Source: an alpha proteobacterium U9-1i (GTDB lineage Bacteria > Pseudomonadota > Alphaproteobacteria > Caulobacterales > Aquidulcibacteraceae). From it: a stretch of 64,000 nucleotides of DNA. The position numbers were made by a program, and so were the translations under genes. Position 1 is the stretch's first letter; every line of letters starts with the position of its first letter. The notes beneath the pieces are model-generated. The model ran no database searches. It had not been told where the DNA came from and worked only from the letters and a program-made list of their open reading frames with translations. Shown here piece after piece: positions 43,888-54,194 of the stretch. The stretch is from positions 1,550,001 to 1,614,000 of the forward strand of contig BBSY01000002.1 in the NCBI GenBank assembly GCA_000974665.1, given 5' to 3'.

Positions 43888-44754
43888 TCAGCGTACGACA
43901 TCGACGACGGTTCCGTCCGTCGTCGCGGTCGATGGGGGAGGAACGGGTTGGTCTGTCGGCTGAAGAACGTCACCGCCCCCGTCCGGCTCGGGCGCCGCTT
44001 CGGGCGCAGCTTCGTCGGACGCTTCAGGAATGTCCTCGAAGTCGGGCAAATCTTGGACGCTCGACCGTCCATTTTCGATCGCCGACGAACGCAAAAGATC
44101 ATAGCTGGAGCGGAAAGTGACGTAAGGATCGAGCGAATCCGAGCGGATCGCATCGACCGTGTCGAGTAGGCCTTCGCGCGTTGCGAGAACAGTCGCGGTC
44201 GTGTTTGTCGTACGGAACGTATCGTCGCCGTCGAATTCCGCCCAGGTCAATGGATTGAATGCGGTGTCGACAATACGGCCGGCGCCATCGCGCAAATTGG
44301 TCGGGCCCATGAGCGGCACAAACAGATACGGGCCGTCGCCCACGCCCCAGACGGCGAGCGTTTGGCCGAAATCCTCATCATGGTATTCGAGGCCAAATTC
44401 GTCAGCGGTGTCGAACAGGCCGAGCAGGCCGACGGTTGAGTTCACGCCAAAACGCGCGGCGGTTACGCCTGCACGTTCGACTTCGCCTTGCAGCACGTCG
44501 TTTGCGAAAATGACCGGCGCACGAAGATTGCGCACGAAATTCACGACCGATTTGCGCACCGGTTGGTTGGTCACCGCGCGATAGCCGCGGGCGATGGGCT
44601 CAAGCAGCGCTTGATCGATCGCTTCGTGGGCCGCGAACAAATTGCGGTTAGCGCCTTCCCACGGATCGTAGACCGTGTCTTGCGCGCGCGCGTTCACAGG
44701 TGCGGCCACGCACAGTGCAACAACGCTCAATCCTGCCAGCACGCTTCTGCGCAT
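43888..44754 (-). CDS. mlaA: MlaA (VacJ)-like outer-membrane lipid-asymmetry protein
   Basis: A 288-residue protein with a signal peptide followed by the MlaA domain: YDPWEGANRNLFAAHEAIDQ, FVRNLRAPVIFANDVLQGE, RFGVNSTVGLLGLFDTADEF, and YLFVPLMGPTNLRDGAGRIVD. It removes misplaced phospholipids from the outer leaflet together with porins. No lipobox cysteine is in the right place, so unlike E. coli MlaA it may not be lipidated. A C-terminal Asp/Glu/Pro-rich extension of about 60 residues is added. It is operonic with mlaC. Confidence 0.9.
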   Translation of the reverse strand: MRRSVLAGLSVVALCVAAPVNARAQDTVYDPWEGANRNLFAAHEAIDQALLEPIARGYRAVTNQPVRKSVVNFVRNLRAPVIFANDVLQGEVERAGVTAARFGVNSTVGLLGLFDTADEFGLEYHDEDFGQTLAVWGVGDGPYLFVPLMGPTNLRDGAGRIVDTAFNPLTWAEFDGDDTFRTTNTTATVLATREGLLDTVDAIRSDSLDPYVTFRSSYDLLRSSAIENGRSSVQDLPDFEDIPEASDEAAPEAAPEPDGGGDVLQPTDQPVPPPSTATTDGTVVDVVR

Positions 44755-44936
44755 GGGTCTTGTCCCTCACCCCGGCAGATAATCGCCGAAGAGGGTTAAT
44801 CAACATTCGCAGCGCGCTGAACCGCGTGTGAATTTCTCATCTCCGCGCGAGGAGTGCAGCGAAGCCACAGATTGACGGTGAGGGGTTAAAATCGGCGCCT
44901 GAAAATTAACCTTGGCGCCAGACGAATCCTGGTATC

Positions 44937-44956
44937 ATATAAAGATATGTTTATAT
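44937..44956. promoter_or_regulatory. 20-bp near-perfect palindrome over the ArsR-methyltransferase start codon
   Basis: ATATAAA (44937-44943) and TTTATAT (44950-44956) flank GATATG; 18 of 20 positions are symmetric. It contains the ATG at 44947 and is AT-rich in a GC-rich context. This is the expected kind of operator for an ArsR-family dimer, so binding would block transcription and the start region of its own operon. Confidence 0.7.
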
Positions 44957-45933
44957 CTCCATCTCTCGCGGAGGATGTGGACGGCCCCCGTTGGGCCGCG
45001 GAACGCGCGGTCGACGTGCTTCGCGCGGCGGGCGAGCCCACACGGTTGCGGGCGTTGGCGCTGTTGACTGAGGGCGAACTGGCGGTTGGGGAGCTGGCTC
45101 AGGCCCTCGACCAGAGCCAGCCGCGCGTCAGCCGGCATCTCAAGCTTCTGACCGAGGCTGGGCTGGTGGAGCGCATCCCGGAGGGCGCTTGGGTGTTCTA
45201 CCGCTTGGCGACGCCGGGCGCCCCGGAACGGCTTTTGGCCGACGCCGCCCTTGGGATGATGGACCCTGGCGATCCTGTGATCCGGCGCGACGGTGAAAGG
45301 CTCGACGCAATCCGATCCGCGCGTGAAGAAGCCGCCGCGGCTTATTTTGAACGCAACGCCGCCGATTGGGATCGGGTTCGGGCGCTTCACCTCCCCGAGG
45401 CGGACATCGACAGCGCCGTGCTTGCCGCGGCCGGGCCCGGACGGTTCGACCTCCTGGTGGATGTCGGGGTCGGCCAAGGGCGGATGATCCAGCTGTTCGC
45501 CGATCGCGTGCGCCGCGCGGAGGGCTTCGACACCAGCCGCCAAATGCTGGCGATTGCGCGCGCGTCACTTGACGGGCTGCAGGCCAAAGCCGCGATCCGG
45601 CATGGCGATGCCTACGCGCCGCCCGTCAGCGCGGGCGTCGCCGACCTGGTGACGATCCACCAAGTGCTGCACTTTCTTTCCGATCCGGGCCGCGCGATTG
45701 CCGAAGCCGCGCGCTTGCTGAAATCAGGCGGCCGCTTGCTGATCGTGGATTTCGCACCGCACGATTTAGAGTTTCTGCGTGCCGAACATGCGCATCGTCG
45801 GCTTGGCTTCGCCGACGCCGAAATCGCCGAATGGTGCGCAAGCGCAGGGATCGGCAAGCTGAAGGCGACGACGCTTGCGCCAAAGAAGCAAAATCAGCTG
45901 ACCGTGAAAATTTGGGCCGGAGACAAAGCATGA
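44947..45933 (+). CDS. ArsR-family regulator fused to SAM-dependent methyltransferase domain
   Basis: A 328-residue fusion. The N-terminal winged helix (about 18-95) contains EPTRLRALALLTEGELAVGELA and the recognition region QSQPRVSRHLKLLTEAGLVER. The C-terminal class I methyltransferase fold (about 130-325) has the SAM loop LVDVGVGQGRM. It heads an operon with metF and metH, overlapping metF by four bases. ArsR regulators that sense SAM or S-adenosylhomocysteine control methionine genes in proteobacteria (SahR/SamR types), so this protein probably represses its operon when SAM or SAH is bound. Whether the methyltransferase domain is catalytic or only a sensor is unknown. Confidence 0.88.
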   Translation: MFISPSLAEDVDGPRWAAERAVDVLRAAGEPTRLRALALLTEGELAVGELAQALDQSQPRVSRHLKLLTEAGLVERIPEGAWVFYRLATPGAPERLLADAALGMMDPGDPVIRRDGERLDAIRSAREEAAAAYFERNAADWDRVRALHLPEADIDSAVLAAAGPGRFDLLVDVGVGQGRMIQLFADRVRRAEGFDTSRQMLAIARASLDGLQAKAAIRHGDAYAPPVSAGVADLVTIHQVLHFLSDPGRAIAEAARLLKSGGRLLIVDFAPHDLEFLRAEHAHRRLGFADAEIAEWCASAGIGKLKATTLAPKKQNQLTVKIWAGDKA

Positions 45934-46844
45934 GCGCGACCCACGCCCAAAACCTGATCGCCGAAGCCGCCGAGAAGCTCGGTCAGCCGCGCGTTTCGTT
46001 CGAGTTCTTCCCGCCGAAAAGCGAAAGCCTCGAAATCCAATTGTGGGAGGCGATCCGCAAGCTTGAGCGCCTGAATCCAAGCTTCGTTTCAGTGACGTAT
46101 GGCGCCGGCGGTTCAACGCGAGACCGCACGCACCGCACCGTCTCACGCATCGTCAGCGAGACGGCGATGAAGCCAGCCGCGCACCTCACCTGCGTCGCCG
46201 CCGGTCGTGACGAGATCAACATGGTGCTCGATGCTTATTGGGGCGCGGGGATCCGTCATCTTGTGGCGCTCCGCGGCGACCCGCCTGGCGGCGTCAGCGC
46301 GATGTTTGAACCGCATCCTCACGGCTTCGAAAACGCCGCTGCTCTGGTTGAGGGTGCGCGCAAGCGCCATGACTTCGAAGTGTCAGTCGCCGTGCATCCG
46401 GAGCGGCATCCGAACTCGCCCTCGTGGGATGCCGAGCTTGAAAACTTCAAGCGAAAACTCGATGCAGGAGCCGCGCGTGGCATCTCGCAATTCTTCTTTG
46501 ACGCAGATGTTTTCCTGCGCTTTCGCGATCGGCTGACGCGCGCTGGCGTCAGCGCGCCAATCGTGCCGGGGATCATGCCGGTGACGAATTTCAAAGGCGT
46601 CGCGAAAATGGCTGCCGGGTGCGGCGCGACCGTGCCGAGCTGGCTGGCGAGCTTGTTTGACGGTCTCGACGACGATCCCGAAACGCGCCGCCTGGTGGCG
46701 GCGGCGACAACCGCACAGCTCTGCGCGCGCTTGTCATCGGAAGGGGTCGAAGACTTCCATTTCTACACATTGAACCGCGCCGACCTGACTCTGGCGATCT
46801 GCCGCATCGTCGGCGTGCGCATGGGCAAGGAGAGTGCGGCATGA
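45930..46844 (+). CDS. metF: 5,10-methylenetetrahydrofolate reductase
   Basis: A 304-residue flavoprotein that reduces methylene-THF to methyl-THF, the methyl donor for methionine synthase encoded next. ATG 45930 is preferred because it overlaps the preceding stop and homology begins there (RVSFEFFPPKSE). Other motifs: FVSVTYGAGGSTRDRT, HLTCVAAGRDE, LVALRGDPP and the C-terminal DFHFYTLNRADLT. Length is normal. It overlaps metH N-half by four bases. Confidence 0.95.
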   Translation: MSATHAQNLIAEAAEKLGQPRVSFEFFPPKSESLEIQLWEAIRKLERLNPSFVSVTYGAGGSTRDRTHRTVSRIVSETAMKPAAHLTCVAAGRDEINMVLDAYWGAGIRHLVALRGDPPGGVSAMFEPHPHGFENAAALVEGARKRHDFEVSVAVHPERHPNSPSWDAELENFKRKLDAGAARGISQFFFDADVFLRFRDRLTRAGVSAPIVPGIMPVTNFKGVAKMAAGCGATVPSWLASLFDGLDDDPETRRLVAAATTAQLCARLSSEGVEDFHFYTLNRADLTLAICRIVGVRMGKESAA

Positions 46845-47902
46845 ACCGAGCCGAACGCATCGCACGCATCAACGCCGAACTCGCCAAGCGCATCCTCGTG
46901 CTCGACGGATCAATGGGCGCCTACCTCCAAGGCTTTGGGTTGGACAGCAATGATTTCCACGGTGAACGGTTCGCCGAGCACCCGAATGCGTTGAAGGGCA
47001 ACAACGATCTTCTGTCGCTCACGCGACCAGACATCATAACGCAGGTGCACGAGAACTATCTGGCCGCCGGCGCTGATATCATCGAGACAAACACCTTCAG
47101 TTCCACACGCATCAGCCAAGCCGAGTACGGCCTGGAGGAAATCGCATTTGAGCTCAATCTCGAAAGCGCCCGCCTTGCGCGCGCGGCGTGCGATCGCTTC
47201 GAACAGGCTGATGGCAAGCCGCGCTTGGTCGCCGGTGCATTGGGGCCGACGACAAAATTGTTGTCGATGTCACCCGAGGTCGGAGACCCGGGCAAGCGCG
47301 ATTGCGATTTCGACACGATGGCGGCGAACTACAAGGAAGAGACGCTCGGCCTGCTTGAAGGCGGCGTCGACGTGCTGCTGATCGAGACGATCACGGACAC
47401 TTTGAACGCCAAGGCAGCACTTTGGGGCGCCTGGGAAGCGTTTGACGCGACAGGGATCGAGCTGCCTCTCTGGATCAGCGGCACGATCACCGACCGCAGC
47501 GGCCGCACGCTGTCGGGGCAGACTGTCGAGGCGTTCTACAATTCGGTGCGCCATGCCAAGCCTTGGGCCGTCGGCCTCAATTGCGCGCTCGGACCGGATG
47601 AAATGCGCGCATTCCTGGCCGATCTCGCGCGCGTCGCTGAATGCGCCGTCAGCGCCTATCCGAACGCTGGGCTGCCCAACGCGATGGGCGGATATGACGA
47701 GACGCCGCATTCCATGGAGGCGCATTATGCGGAATGGGCGCGCGCCGGATTGCTCAACATTGCCGGCGGCTGTTGCGGCACGACGCCTGAGCACATTACG
47801 CACATGATGCACGCGGTCGAAGGTGTGACGCCCCGGGGCGTTCCCGCGCTCGATGCCCGGCTGCGGCTGGCTGGTCTCGAACCGTTCACGGCGGCGGCGT
47901 GA
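46841..47902 (+). CDS. metH: Methionine synthase MetH, N-terminal half (homocysteine-binding domain)
   Basis: A 353-residue stand-alone homocysteine S-methyltransferase module. It starts LAKRILVLDGSMGAYLQGFG, and the zinc ligands are visible as the Cys of VGLNCALG and the two Cys of GGCCGTTPEH. In E. coli MetH this is the first domain of a single 1200-residue chain; here it ends naturally at residue 353. The remaining domains are in the gene at 48579. The GTGA overlap couples it to the intervening methyltransferase gene. Confidence 0.93.
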   Translation: MNRAERIARINAELAKRILVLDGSMGAYLQGFGLDSNDFHGERFAEHPNALKGNNDLLSLTRPDIITQVHENYLAAGADIIETNTFSSTRISQAEYGLEEIAFELNLESARLARAACDRFEQADGKPRLVAGALGPTTKLLSMSPEVGDPGKRDCDFDTMAANYKEETLGLLEGGVDVLLIETITDTLNAKAALWGAWEAFDATGIELPLWISGTITDRSGRTLSGQTVEAFYNSVRHAKPWAVGLNCALGPDEMRAFLADLARVAECAVSAYPNAGLPNAMGGYDETPHSMEAHYAEWARAGLLNIAGGCCGTTPEHITHMMHAVEGVTPRGVPALDARLRLAGLEPFTAAA

Positions 47903-48582
47903 TGGATCACGCACGCTTTGAAGATCCGGAATTCGTGAAGCTCTACACGGAGGGCCCTGGGCGGTTCGTGCCTGGCTATCAGGTGATGCAACGCGTCGCC
48001 GCGCAGCTGATCGCCGAGCGCGTCGGCGAAATTGGCAAGGTTCTCGTTCTCGGCGCCGGGGGCGGGTTGGAAATCGAAACGTTCGCCCGCGAATACCCGA
48101 AATGGACCTATCTGGGCGTTGATCCCGCGGGCGAAATGCTAGAGGCGGCGCGTGCGCGCGCGGCAGCCTGCGGTGTGAGCGCGGCTTGGGTGCGTGGGTA
48201 TATTTTTGATGCGCCGGATGAGAAGCATGACGCCGCGACGACAATGCTCACGCTCCATTTTGTGCCCGATGACGGCGGCAAGCTGGCGACACTGCGCGCG
48301 GTGCACGACCGGTTGAAACCGAATGCGCCTTTCATCCTGGTGGATCTGTGCATCGACAAGCGCGCGCCCGACTATGAGCGCGCCGTGGACCGTTATCGGA
48401 CATTCGCACTGCGCTCCAATGCGCAACCCGACGACGTTGCAGGCACGATTGAGCGCGTGCGCAATTTGCTTCAAACGGTTGCCCCCGAGCGAAATGAGGC
48501 ATTGCTGCGCGAGGCCGGCTTCAAGGATCCGCAATTGTTCTACGCTGGCCTGTCGTGGCGCGGTTGGGTCGCTTACGCATGA
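47899..48582 (+). CDS. SAM-dependent methyltransferase inserted between metH halves
   Basis: A 226-227 residue class I methyltransferase, starting at GTG 47899 or ATG 47902. The SAM-binding loop is [16 protein letters not shown], followed by [14 protein letters not shown]; a later LHFVPDD is in the motif IV region. It overlaps the upstream half by four bases (GTGA) and the downstream half of metH by four bases (ATGA). Its expression is thus locked to methionine synthase. The substrate is unknown. It could use SAM made from the newly formed methionine, or help control the pathway. Confidence 0.85.
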   Translation: MMDHARFEDPEFVKLYTEGPGRFVPGYQVMQRVAAQLIAERVGEIGKVLVLGAGGGLEIETFAREYPKWTYLGVDPAGEMLEAARARAAACGVSAAWVRGYIFDAPDEKHDAATTMLTLHFVPDDGGKLATLRAVHDRLKPNAPFILVDLCIDKRAPDYERAVDRYRTFALRSNAQPDDVAGTIERVRNLLQTVAPERNEALLREAGFKDPQLFYAGLSWRGWVAYA

Positions 48583-51233
48583 CGATCGCCAATCCCTTCG
48601 CAAACTTCGTCATCGTCGGCGAGCGCACGAACGTCACGGGCTCCGCGAAGTTTCGCAAGCTGATCGAGGCGGACGACTACGCTGGCGCACTCGTAGTGGC
48701 GCGTCAGCAGGTCGAGTCTGGCGCTAATGTGCTCGACGTCAACGTCGACGCGGCGATGATCGATGGCCCGGCGGCGATGAAGCGCTTCCTCAACCTGATC
48801 GCGTCCGAACCCGATATCGCCAAAATTCCGCTGATGATAGACAGCTCCAAATGGGAGGTGATCGAGGCGGGACTCAAATGCGCCCAAGGCAAATCGATTG
48901 TGAACTCGATTTCGCTCAAGGAGGGCGAGGACGCGTTCTTGCTGCACGCGCGCAAAGTGCGCCGTTATGGCGCCGCCACGGTGGTGATGGCGTTCGATGA
49001 GCAGGGGCAGGCCGACACCGCCAAGCGCAAAGTCGAAATCTGCGCCCGCGCGTACGCGCTTCTCACCGACAGCGGCTTCCCTCCCGAAGACATCATCTTC
49101 GACCCCAACATCTTCGCTGTCGCCACCGGCATCGAAGAACACGCCGACTACGCAAAGGCCTTCTTCGAAGCGACCGCTTTCATCCGCGCCCAACTCCCGC
49201 ACGCGCATGTTTCGGGCGGCGTCTCCAATGTCTCGTTCTCATTCCGCGGCAACGAGCCGGTGCGCGAAGCGATGCACGCGGTTTTCCTCTACCACGCGAT
49301 CCGCGCCGGCATGGACATGGGCATCGTCAACGCCGGATCGTTGACCTTATACGATGACGTCGAGCCGGAATTGCGCGAACGCGTTGAGGATGTCCTGCTC
49401 AACCGCCGCGCCGACGCGACGGAGCGCTTGCTGGACATTGCTGAGCAAGCGAAAAGCGGCGGCAAGAAAAAGGAAACGGAGCGCGATCTTTCCTGGCGCC
49501 AGAAGCCGGTGAAGGAGCGCCTCGTGCACGCCCTCGTGCAGGGCATCAACGAATTCATCGTCGCTGACACCGAGGAAGCGCGCCTCGAAGCAGAACGTCC
49601 CTTGCATGTCATCGAAGGCCCGCTGATGGACGGCATGGGTGTCGTCGGTGATCTGTTTGGCGCAGGCAAAATGTTTCTGCCGCAAGTCGTGAAATCCGCG
49701 CGCGTTATGAAGCAAGCGGTGGCGCATCTCATTCCGTACATGGAAGAAGAAAAGGAGCGCACGGGTCTTGCCGGCAAATCAAACGGCAAAATCGTGATGG
49801 CGACCGTGAAGGGCGACGTTCACGACATCGGCAAGAATATTGTCGGCGTCGTTTTGCAGTGCAACGGTTACGAGATCGACGATCTCGGCGTCATGGTGTC
49901 GTGCGACAAGATCCTGGCGCGCGCGAAAGAGATCAACGCGGATGCGATCGGGCTCTCCGGCCTGATCACGCCATCGCTTGACGAGATGGTGTTCGTCGCC
50001 AGCGAAATGCAGCGCACGGGCATGAAGCTGCCGCTGCTGATCGGCGGCGCCACAACGTCGCGAACGCATACTGCGGTGAAGATCGCGCCGGCCTATTCTG
50101 GGCCGACGATCTACGTCACCGATGCGTCAAAAGCCGTGCCTGTGGTGCAGAAACTGCTCGGCGACGATCGCGAAAAGTTGGTTGCTGAAACCAAGGCCGA
50201 TCAGATCGCCGCGCGCGCCCAATATCTGGCCAGCCAGGATAAGCGCCCGCGTTTGCCGATCGCGAAAGCGCGCGAGCGCGGCGCCAAGCTGCATTTCGCA
50301 CCAGTGACGCCAAAGTTTCTCGGCCTTCGGTCATTCAAATCCTTTCCGCTGCAGCAATTGGTTCCCTACATCGACTGGACGCCGTTTTTCGCGTCGTGGG
50401 AGTTGGTTGGGCGCTATCCGGCAATCCTGCAGGACGACATCGTTGGCGAAGCGGCGCGCAACCTGTTCGCCGACGCGCAAGCGATGCTTGCGCAGATGGT
50501 GGCGGAAAAGTGGGTTACGGCGAACGGCGTCGTCGGTTTCTGGCCCGCCAATCGCGACGGCGACGATATCGTTGTGTGGAAGAGCGAGAAGCGCGCGCAG
50601 GAGCGCGCACGCTTGTTCACGCTGCGTCAGCAGATGGAGAAGGGTGAGCAAAAGCCGAACCTCGCACTTGCCGATTTCATCGCGCCGGCGGGCGTGAGCG
50701 ACTATATCGGCGGCTTCGCGGTGACGGCGGGTATCGGTGAGGAAGAGATCGCCAATCGCTTCAAGCGCGCGAACGACGATTATTCGGCGATCCTCGCGAA
50801 AGCGTTGTGCGATCGTTTGGCCGAGGCCTTCGCTGAAGCATTGCATGCGAAGGTGCGGCGAGAATTGTGGGCGTATGCGGCGGAAGAGACGCTGAACCAC
50901 GAAGAGCTGATCGCGGAAAAGTATCGCGGCATCCGTCCTGCGCCGGGCTATCCAGCGCAACCCGATCACACCGAAAAGTGGACCTTGTTCGATCTGCTCG
51001 AAGCGCGCGCACGCACGGGCATGGAGCTCACGGAAAGCTTGGCGATGACACCGCCGGCTTCGGTGTCGGGCCTTTATTTCGGGCATCCGCTTTCGGAATA
51101 TTTTGGCGTTGGCCGCATCGATCGCGACCAGGTCGAGGATTATGCGCGTCGCAAGGGCTGGGACCTTGCAATTGCGGAGCGTTGGCTTGCGCCGATCCTG
51201 GCCTACGAGCCGAACTTGGCGCGGGCCGGATAG
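48579..51233 (+). CDS. metH: Methionine synthase MetH, C-terminal half (folate, cobalamin and reactivation domains)
   Basis: An 884-residue protein from ATG 48579. The pterin-binding domain (about 5-260) begins [16 protein letters not shown] and contains [17 protein letters not shown]. The cobalamin cap is at about 300-390. The B12 domain has DVHDIGKN with H415 as the lower cobalt ligand, followed by GLSGLITPS and [12 protein letters not shown]. The C-terminal SAM-dependent activation domain contains [12 protein letters not shown] and [13 protein letters not shown]. It must work with the separate homocysteine domain encoded at 46841. B12 dependence is therefore expected for this route. Confidence 0.95.
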   Translation: MTIANPFANFVIVGERTNVTGSAKFRKLIEADDYAGALVVARQQVESGANVLDVNVDAAMIDGPAAMKRFLNLIASEPDIAKIPLMIDSSKWEVIEAGLKCAQGKSIVNSISLKEGEDAFLLHARKVRRYGAATVVMAFDEQGQADTAKRKVEICARAYALLTDSGFPPEDIIFDPNIFAVATGIEEHADYAKAFFEATAFIRAQLPHAHVSGGVSNVSFSFRGNEPVREAMHAVFLYHAIRAGMDMGIVNAGSLTLYDDVEPELRERVEDVLLNRRADATERLLDIAEQAKSGGKKKETERDLSWRQKPVKERLVHALVQGINEFIVADTEEARLEAERPLHVIEGPLMDGMGVVGDLFGAGKMFLPQVVKSARVMKQAVAHLIPYMEEEKERTGLAGKSNGKIVMATVKGDVHDIGKNIVGVVLQCNGYEIDDLGVMVSCDKILARAKEINADAIGLSGLITPSLDEMVFVASEMQRTGMKLPLLIGGATTSRTHTAVKIAPAYSGPTIYVTDASKAVPVVQKLLGDDREKLVAETKADQIAARAQYLASQDKRPRLPIAKARERGAKLHFAPVTPKFLGLRSFKSFPLQQLVPYIDWTPFFASWELVGRYPAILQDDIVGEAARNLFADAQAMLAQMVAEKWVTANGVVGFWPANRDGDDIVVWKSEKRAQERARLFTLRQQMEKGEQKPNLALADFIAPAGVSDYIGGFAVTAGIGEEEIANRFKRANDDYSAILAKALCDRLAEAFAEALHAKVRRELWAYAAEETLNHEELIAEKYRGIRPAPGYPAQPDHTEKWTLFDLLEARARTGMELTESLAMTPPASVSGLYFGHPLSEYFGVGRIDRDQVEDYARRKGWDLAIAERWLAPILAYEPNLARAG

Positions 51234-51344
51234 GTTCTGCGCAGTTCACTGTGCCGCCGGTCCAACTGATTGGGGGCAACGGTCGCAATTTTCTGGCTCT
51301 CGCTTCGGTCGGCTTGCTAGGAAGGCCGACCGAAGGGGAATTCC

Positions 51345-54185
51345 ATGCGCAAATTGCTTTCGTTCGTGTTCGCAGGCTTTGCACTCATGGCGTGCGCAAC
51401 GGCGTCAACGCCCGAGGCCGCCGATGCCGGCGGGGCGCTTGAAGTGGCGCCGCTGGAGTACCATTACCGCGAATTGCCGAACGGATTGCGCGTCTACGCC
51501 ATGCCGGACGCGAATACGGCGAACGTGGCGATCCAGGTTTGGTATCGCGTCGGCTGGCGCGACGATCCGCTCGGTCGCTCCGGCTTCGCGCACCTCTTTG
51601 AGCATTTGCTGTTCAAGTCCACGCGCAACATGCCGGACGGCATGTTCACGCAACTGACGCAGGACGCCGGCGGCCAACGCAACGCCTCCACGCATGAGGA
51701 TTACACCGACTACTGGGAGATCATGCCGGCCAACCAGTTACAGCGCCTGTTGTGGGCGGAAGCGGAGCGCATGGGCTCGCTGGTGGTGGATCCCGCGGTG
51801 CTCGATTCTGAAACCGACGTTGTGAAGGAGGAACTCCGCCAGCGTGTTCTCGCGGCGCCCTATGGTCGCTTGTTCTACTTCCATCTCGCGCAGGCGAATT
51901 TCCGCGTACATCCCTATGGCCGCCCCGGTGTCGGTTCGCTGGACGATCTGGAATCATCCACGGTCGAGGATGTGCGCGCGTTCCACGCCACCTATTATCG
52001 TCCGGACAACGCCATCCTCGTTGTCGCCGGCAATTTCGACCGTGCGCAGTTTGACGCTTGGGTCGATCAATACTTCGCGTCCATCCCAACGCCGAACCGG
52101 CCGATTCCGCGCGTTGAAGTGGATGAGCCCGTGCGCACCGGCCCGCAGGACATCAGCACTTACGCGCCGAACGTACCGCTGCCGGCGGTGGTGGCGAACT
52201 ACATCCATCCGGATGTGACGAGCCCCGATATCCCGGCGCTGACTGTGATCGATGCAATCCTCACCAACGGCCAATCATCGCGGCTCTATCGATCCATGGT
52301 GTACGAGCAGCAAGTTGCGTCGCAGGTGTTCAGCAATTGGACGCCGAGCCTTGATCCGGGCGCTTATTCCGCTGTCGCGATCTTGTCTGAAGGGCACACT
52401 GCCGATGAAGGCGTCGCAAGCCTCACCGCCGAGATCGCGCGCCTGCGCGACGCGCCGGTAACGCAAGCCGAACTGGACGAAGCCAAGAACGAACTTGTCA
52501 CCGCGACGCTGCAGAACCGCGAAACCGCGTTCGGCCGTTCGCAAGAATTGGCGGACGCGGTGTTCCGCTACAATGATCCGGCGGGCGCCGATCGCATGTT
52601 GGCCGCTATCCAGCGCGTCACCATAGCGGACGTGCAGCGCGTGGCGCGCAGCGTGTTTGACGACAACAAGCGCGTCATCATTCGCTATCTTCCGGAAGAG
52701 CAGCGGCCTGCCAACGTCACTGGCGCGGGGCTCGAAACGTCCACGACCATCGCCGCGCGCCGGCTCACGCTCGCCGCCTCGGAAATTCCGGTCCACACCT
52801 TGGCGCCGGAAGGGCAGCGCGTCGCCCCGCCGGCAGCTGGCGCGCCGGTGAACGCGCGCATTCCGGCGACGACCTCGCGCACGCTCTCAAACGGCTTGCG
52901 GGTGATCGTTGCGCCGCAGCGCGCATTGCCGCTGATTAGCGCCGATCTCCGTGTGTTCTCGGGATCGAGTGCGGACGCAGCCGGGCGCAACGGCGTCGCT
53001 ACTGCAACGGCGGACCTCGTGACCCGTGGCACCACGACGCGCAGCGCCACACAGATCGCCTCCACGATCGAATCTCTGGGCGCTACGCTCACATCGGGCG
53101 CGGGCGCGGATTCCTCTCAGGTCGCGCTTCAAACGCGATCCGATCGCGTCGAAGAAGCCTTCACCGTGTACGCCGATGTCGTGCGCAATCCTGCCTTTGC
53201 GGAAGAAGAAATTTCCCGTTCGCGAACCCAAGCGCTCGATGGTTTGCGCGTCGCGTTGCGTGCGCCCGGCACCATCGCGAATTTCGCCATGGCGCGGGCC
53301 ATGTATGGCGCCGGACCTTACGGCGGCGTCGCCTCCGCCACCACACTGCAAGCGATCACGCGCGCTGATATAACGGGTTTCCACGCCTCGCGTTGGCGGC
53401 CCGACAACGCCGTGCTCGTCATCAGCGGCGATGTCTCGGCGGAAGAGGGCTTCGCTTTGGCGGAGCGCCACTTCGGCGCCTGGCCTCGCCCCGCGGGCGC
53501 GACGCCTGCGCGTCCGGACGCCAATGCCCACGCCGCCGGCGCACGTGCGATCGTGATTGACCTCCCACAAACAGGGCAAGCCGCGGTGCAGATGGGCGTG
53601 CGCGGCGTGAGCCGCAACGATCCTGACTATTTCAATGCGCTGTTGGCCAACCAGGTGATGGGTGGCGGCGGCTCTTCCCGGCTCTACCAAGAGATCCGCG
53701 TGCGCCGCGGCCTCTCCTATGGCGCAACCTCGACGATGCAAGCGCGCCTCGCGCCTGGGCCCATCATCGCCGCGACGCAAACCCGCAACGACGCTGCGAC
53801 GCAAGTCGTGGACTTGATGGCCGCTGAGTTCACGCGCCTACGCGACACCCTGCCGACGACGCAAGAGATGGACTCGCGCAAAGCCGCGCTCGTCGGCGCC
53901 TTCGGCCGCTCGGTGGAGACAACCGCCGGAATGGCCGGGCAAATCTCGACGCTCGCGCTCTATGGTCTGCCGCCCGAACGGCTTAACTCTTACGTGGCCG
54001 ACGTCAGCGCGGTGACGCCGGAGCAAGTCCGTGCGGCAGGGCAGCGTTATTTTGATCCAGCGCGCGCGGATCTCGTGGTCGTTGGGGATGCGCAAATCTT
54101 CTACGACAACTTGCGCCGCGGGCGTCCGAACCTGGAACGCATCCCGGTTTCGAACTTGAATCTCGACACCGAAGCGCTGCGCTGA
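51345..54185 (+). CDS. M16 family zinc peptidase, lipoprotein (tandem copy 1)
   Basis: A 946-residue pitrilysin-family protease of two-repeat form. A signal ends in LMAC with C17 as probable lipid site. The inverted zinc motif HLFEH gives H83, E86 and H87, with the downstream Glu E163 in VVKEELRQR. The second half (from about 495) has the same fold but lacks HxxEH, so it is the non-catalytic partner repeat. It would degrade peptides in the periplasm. GAAGGGGAA precedes the ATG. The next gene, nine bases on, is a same-length paralogue. Confidence 0.93.
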   Translation: MRKLLSFVFAGFALMACATASTPEAADAGGALEVAPLEYHYRELPNGLRVYAMPDANTANVAIQVWYRVGWRDDPLGRSGFAHLFEHLLFKSTRNMPDGMFTQLTQDAGGQRNASTHEDYTDYWEIMPANQLQRLLWAEAERMGSLVVDPAVLDSETDVVKEELRQRVLAAPYGRLFYFHLAQANFRVHPYGRPGVGSLDDLESSTVEDVRAFHATYYRPDNAILVVAGNFDRAQFDAWVDQYFASIPTPNRPIPRVEVDEPVRTGPQDISTYAPNVPLPAVVANYIHPDVTSPDIPALTVIDAILTNGQSSRLYRSMVYEQQVASQVFSNWTPSLDPGAYSAVAILSEGHTADEGVASLTAEIARLRDAPVTQAELDEAKNELVTATLQNRETAFGRSQELADAVFRYNDPAGADRMLAAIQRVTIADVQRVARSVFDDNKRVIIRYLPEEQRPANVTGAGLETSTTIAARRLTLAASEIPVHTLAPEGQRVAPPAAGAPVNARIPATTSRTLSNGLRVIVAPQRALPLISADLRVFSGSSADAAGRNGVATATADLVTRGTTTRSATQIASTIESLGATLTSGAGADSSQVALQTRSDRVEEAFTVYADVVRNPAFAEEEISRSRTQALDGLRVALRAPGTIANFAMARAMYGAGPYGGVASATTLQAITRADITGFHASRWRPDNAVLVISGDVSAEEGFALAERHFGAWPRPAGATPARPDANAHAAGARAIVIDLPQTGQAAVQMGVRGVSRNDPDYFNALLANQVMGGGGSSRLYQEIRVRRGLSYGATSTMQARLAPGPIIAATQTRNDAATQVVDLMAAEFTRLRDTLPTTQEMDSRKAALVGAFGRSVETTAGMAGQISTLALYGLPPERLNSYVADVSAVTPEQVRAAGQRYFDPARADLVVVGDAQIFYDNLRRGRPNLERIPVSNLNLDTEALR

Positions 54186-54194
54186 GGATAACGC

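Noticed and set aside
44755-44946. A SAM or SAH riboswitch upstream of the methionine operon
   Set aside because: I see no SAM-II or SAH riboswitch core in these bases; the palindrome over the start codon points to protein control.
46841-51233. metH broken by a frameshift or insertion
   Set aside because: Each half has a clean start and stop with ATGA/GTGA coupling, and the break falls exactly between structural domains, so this is a natural split.
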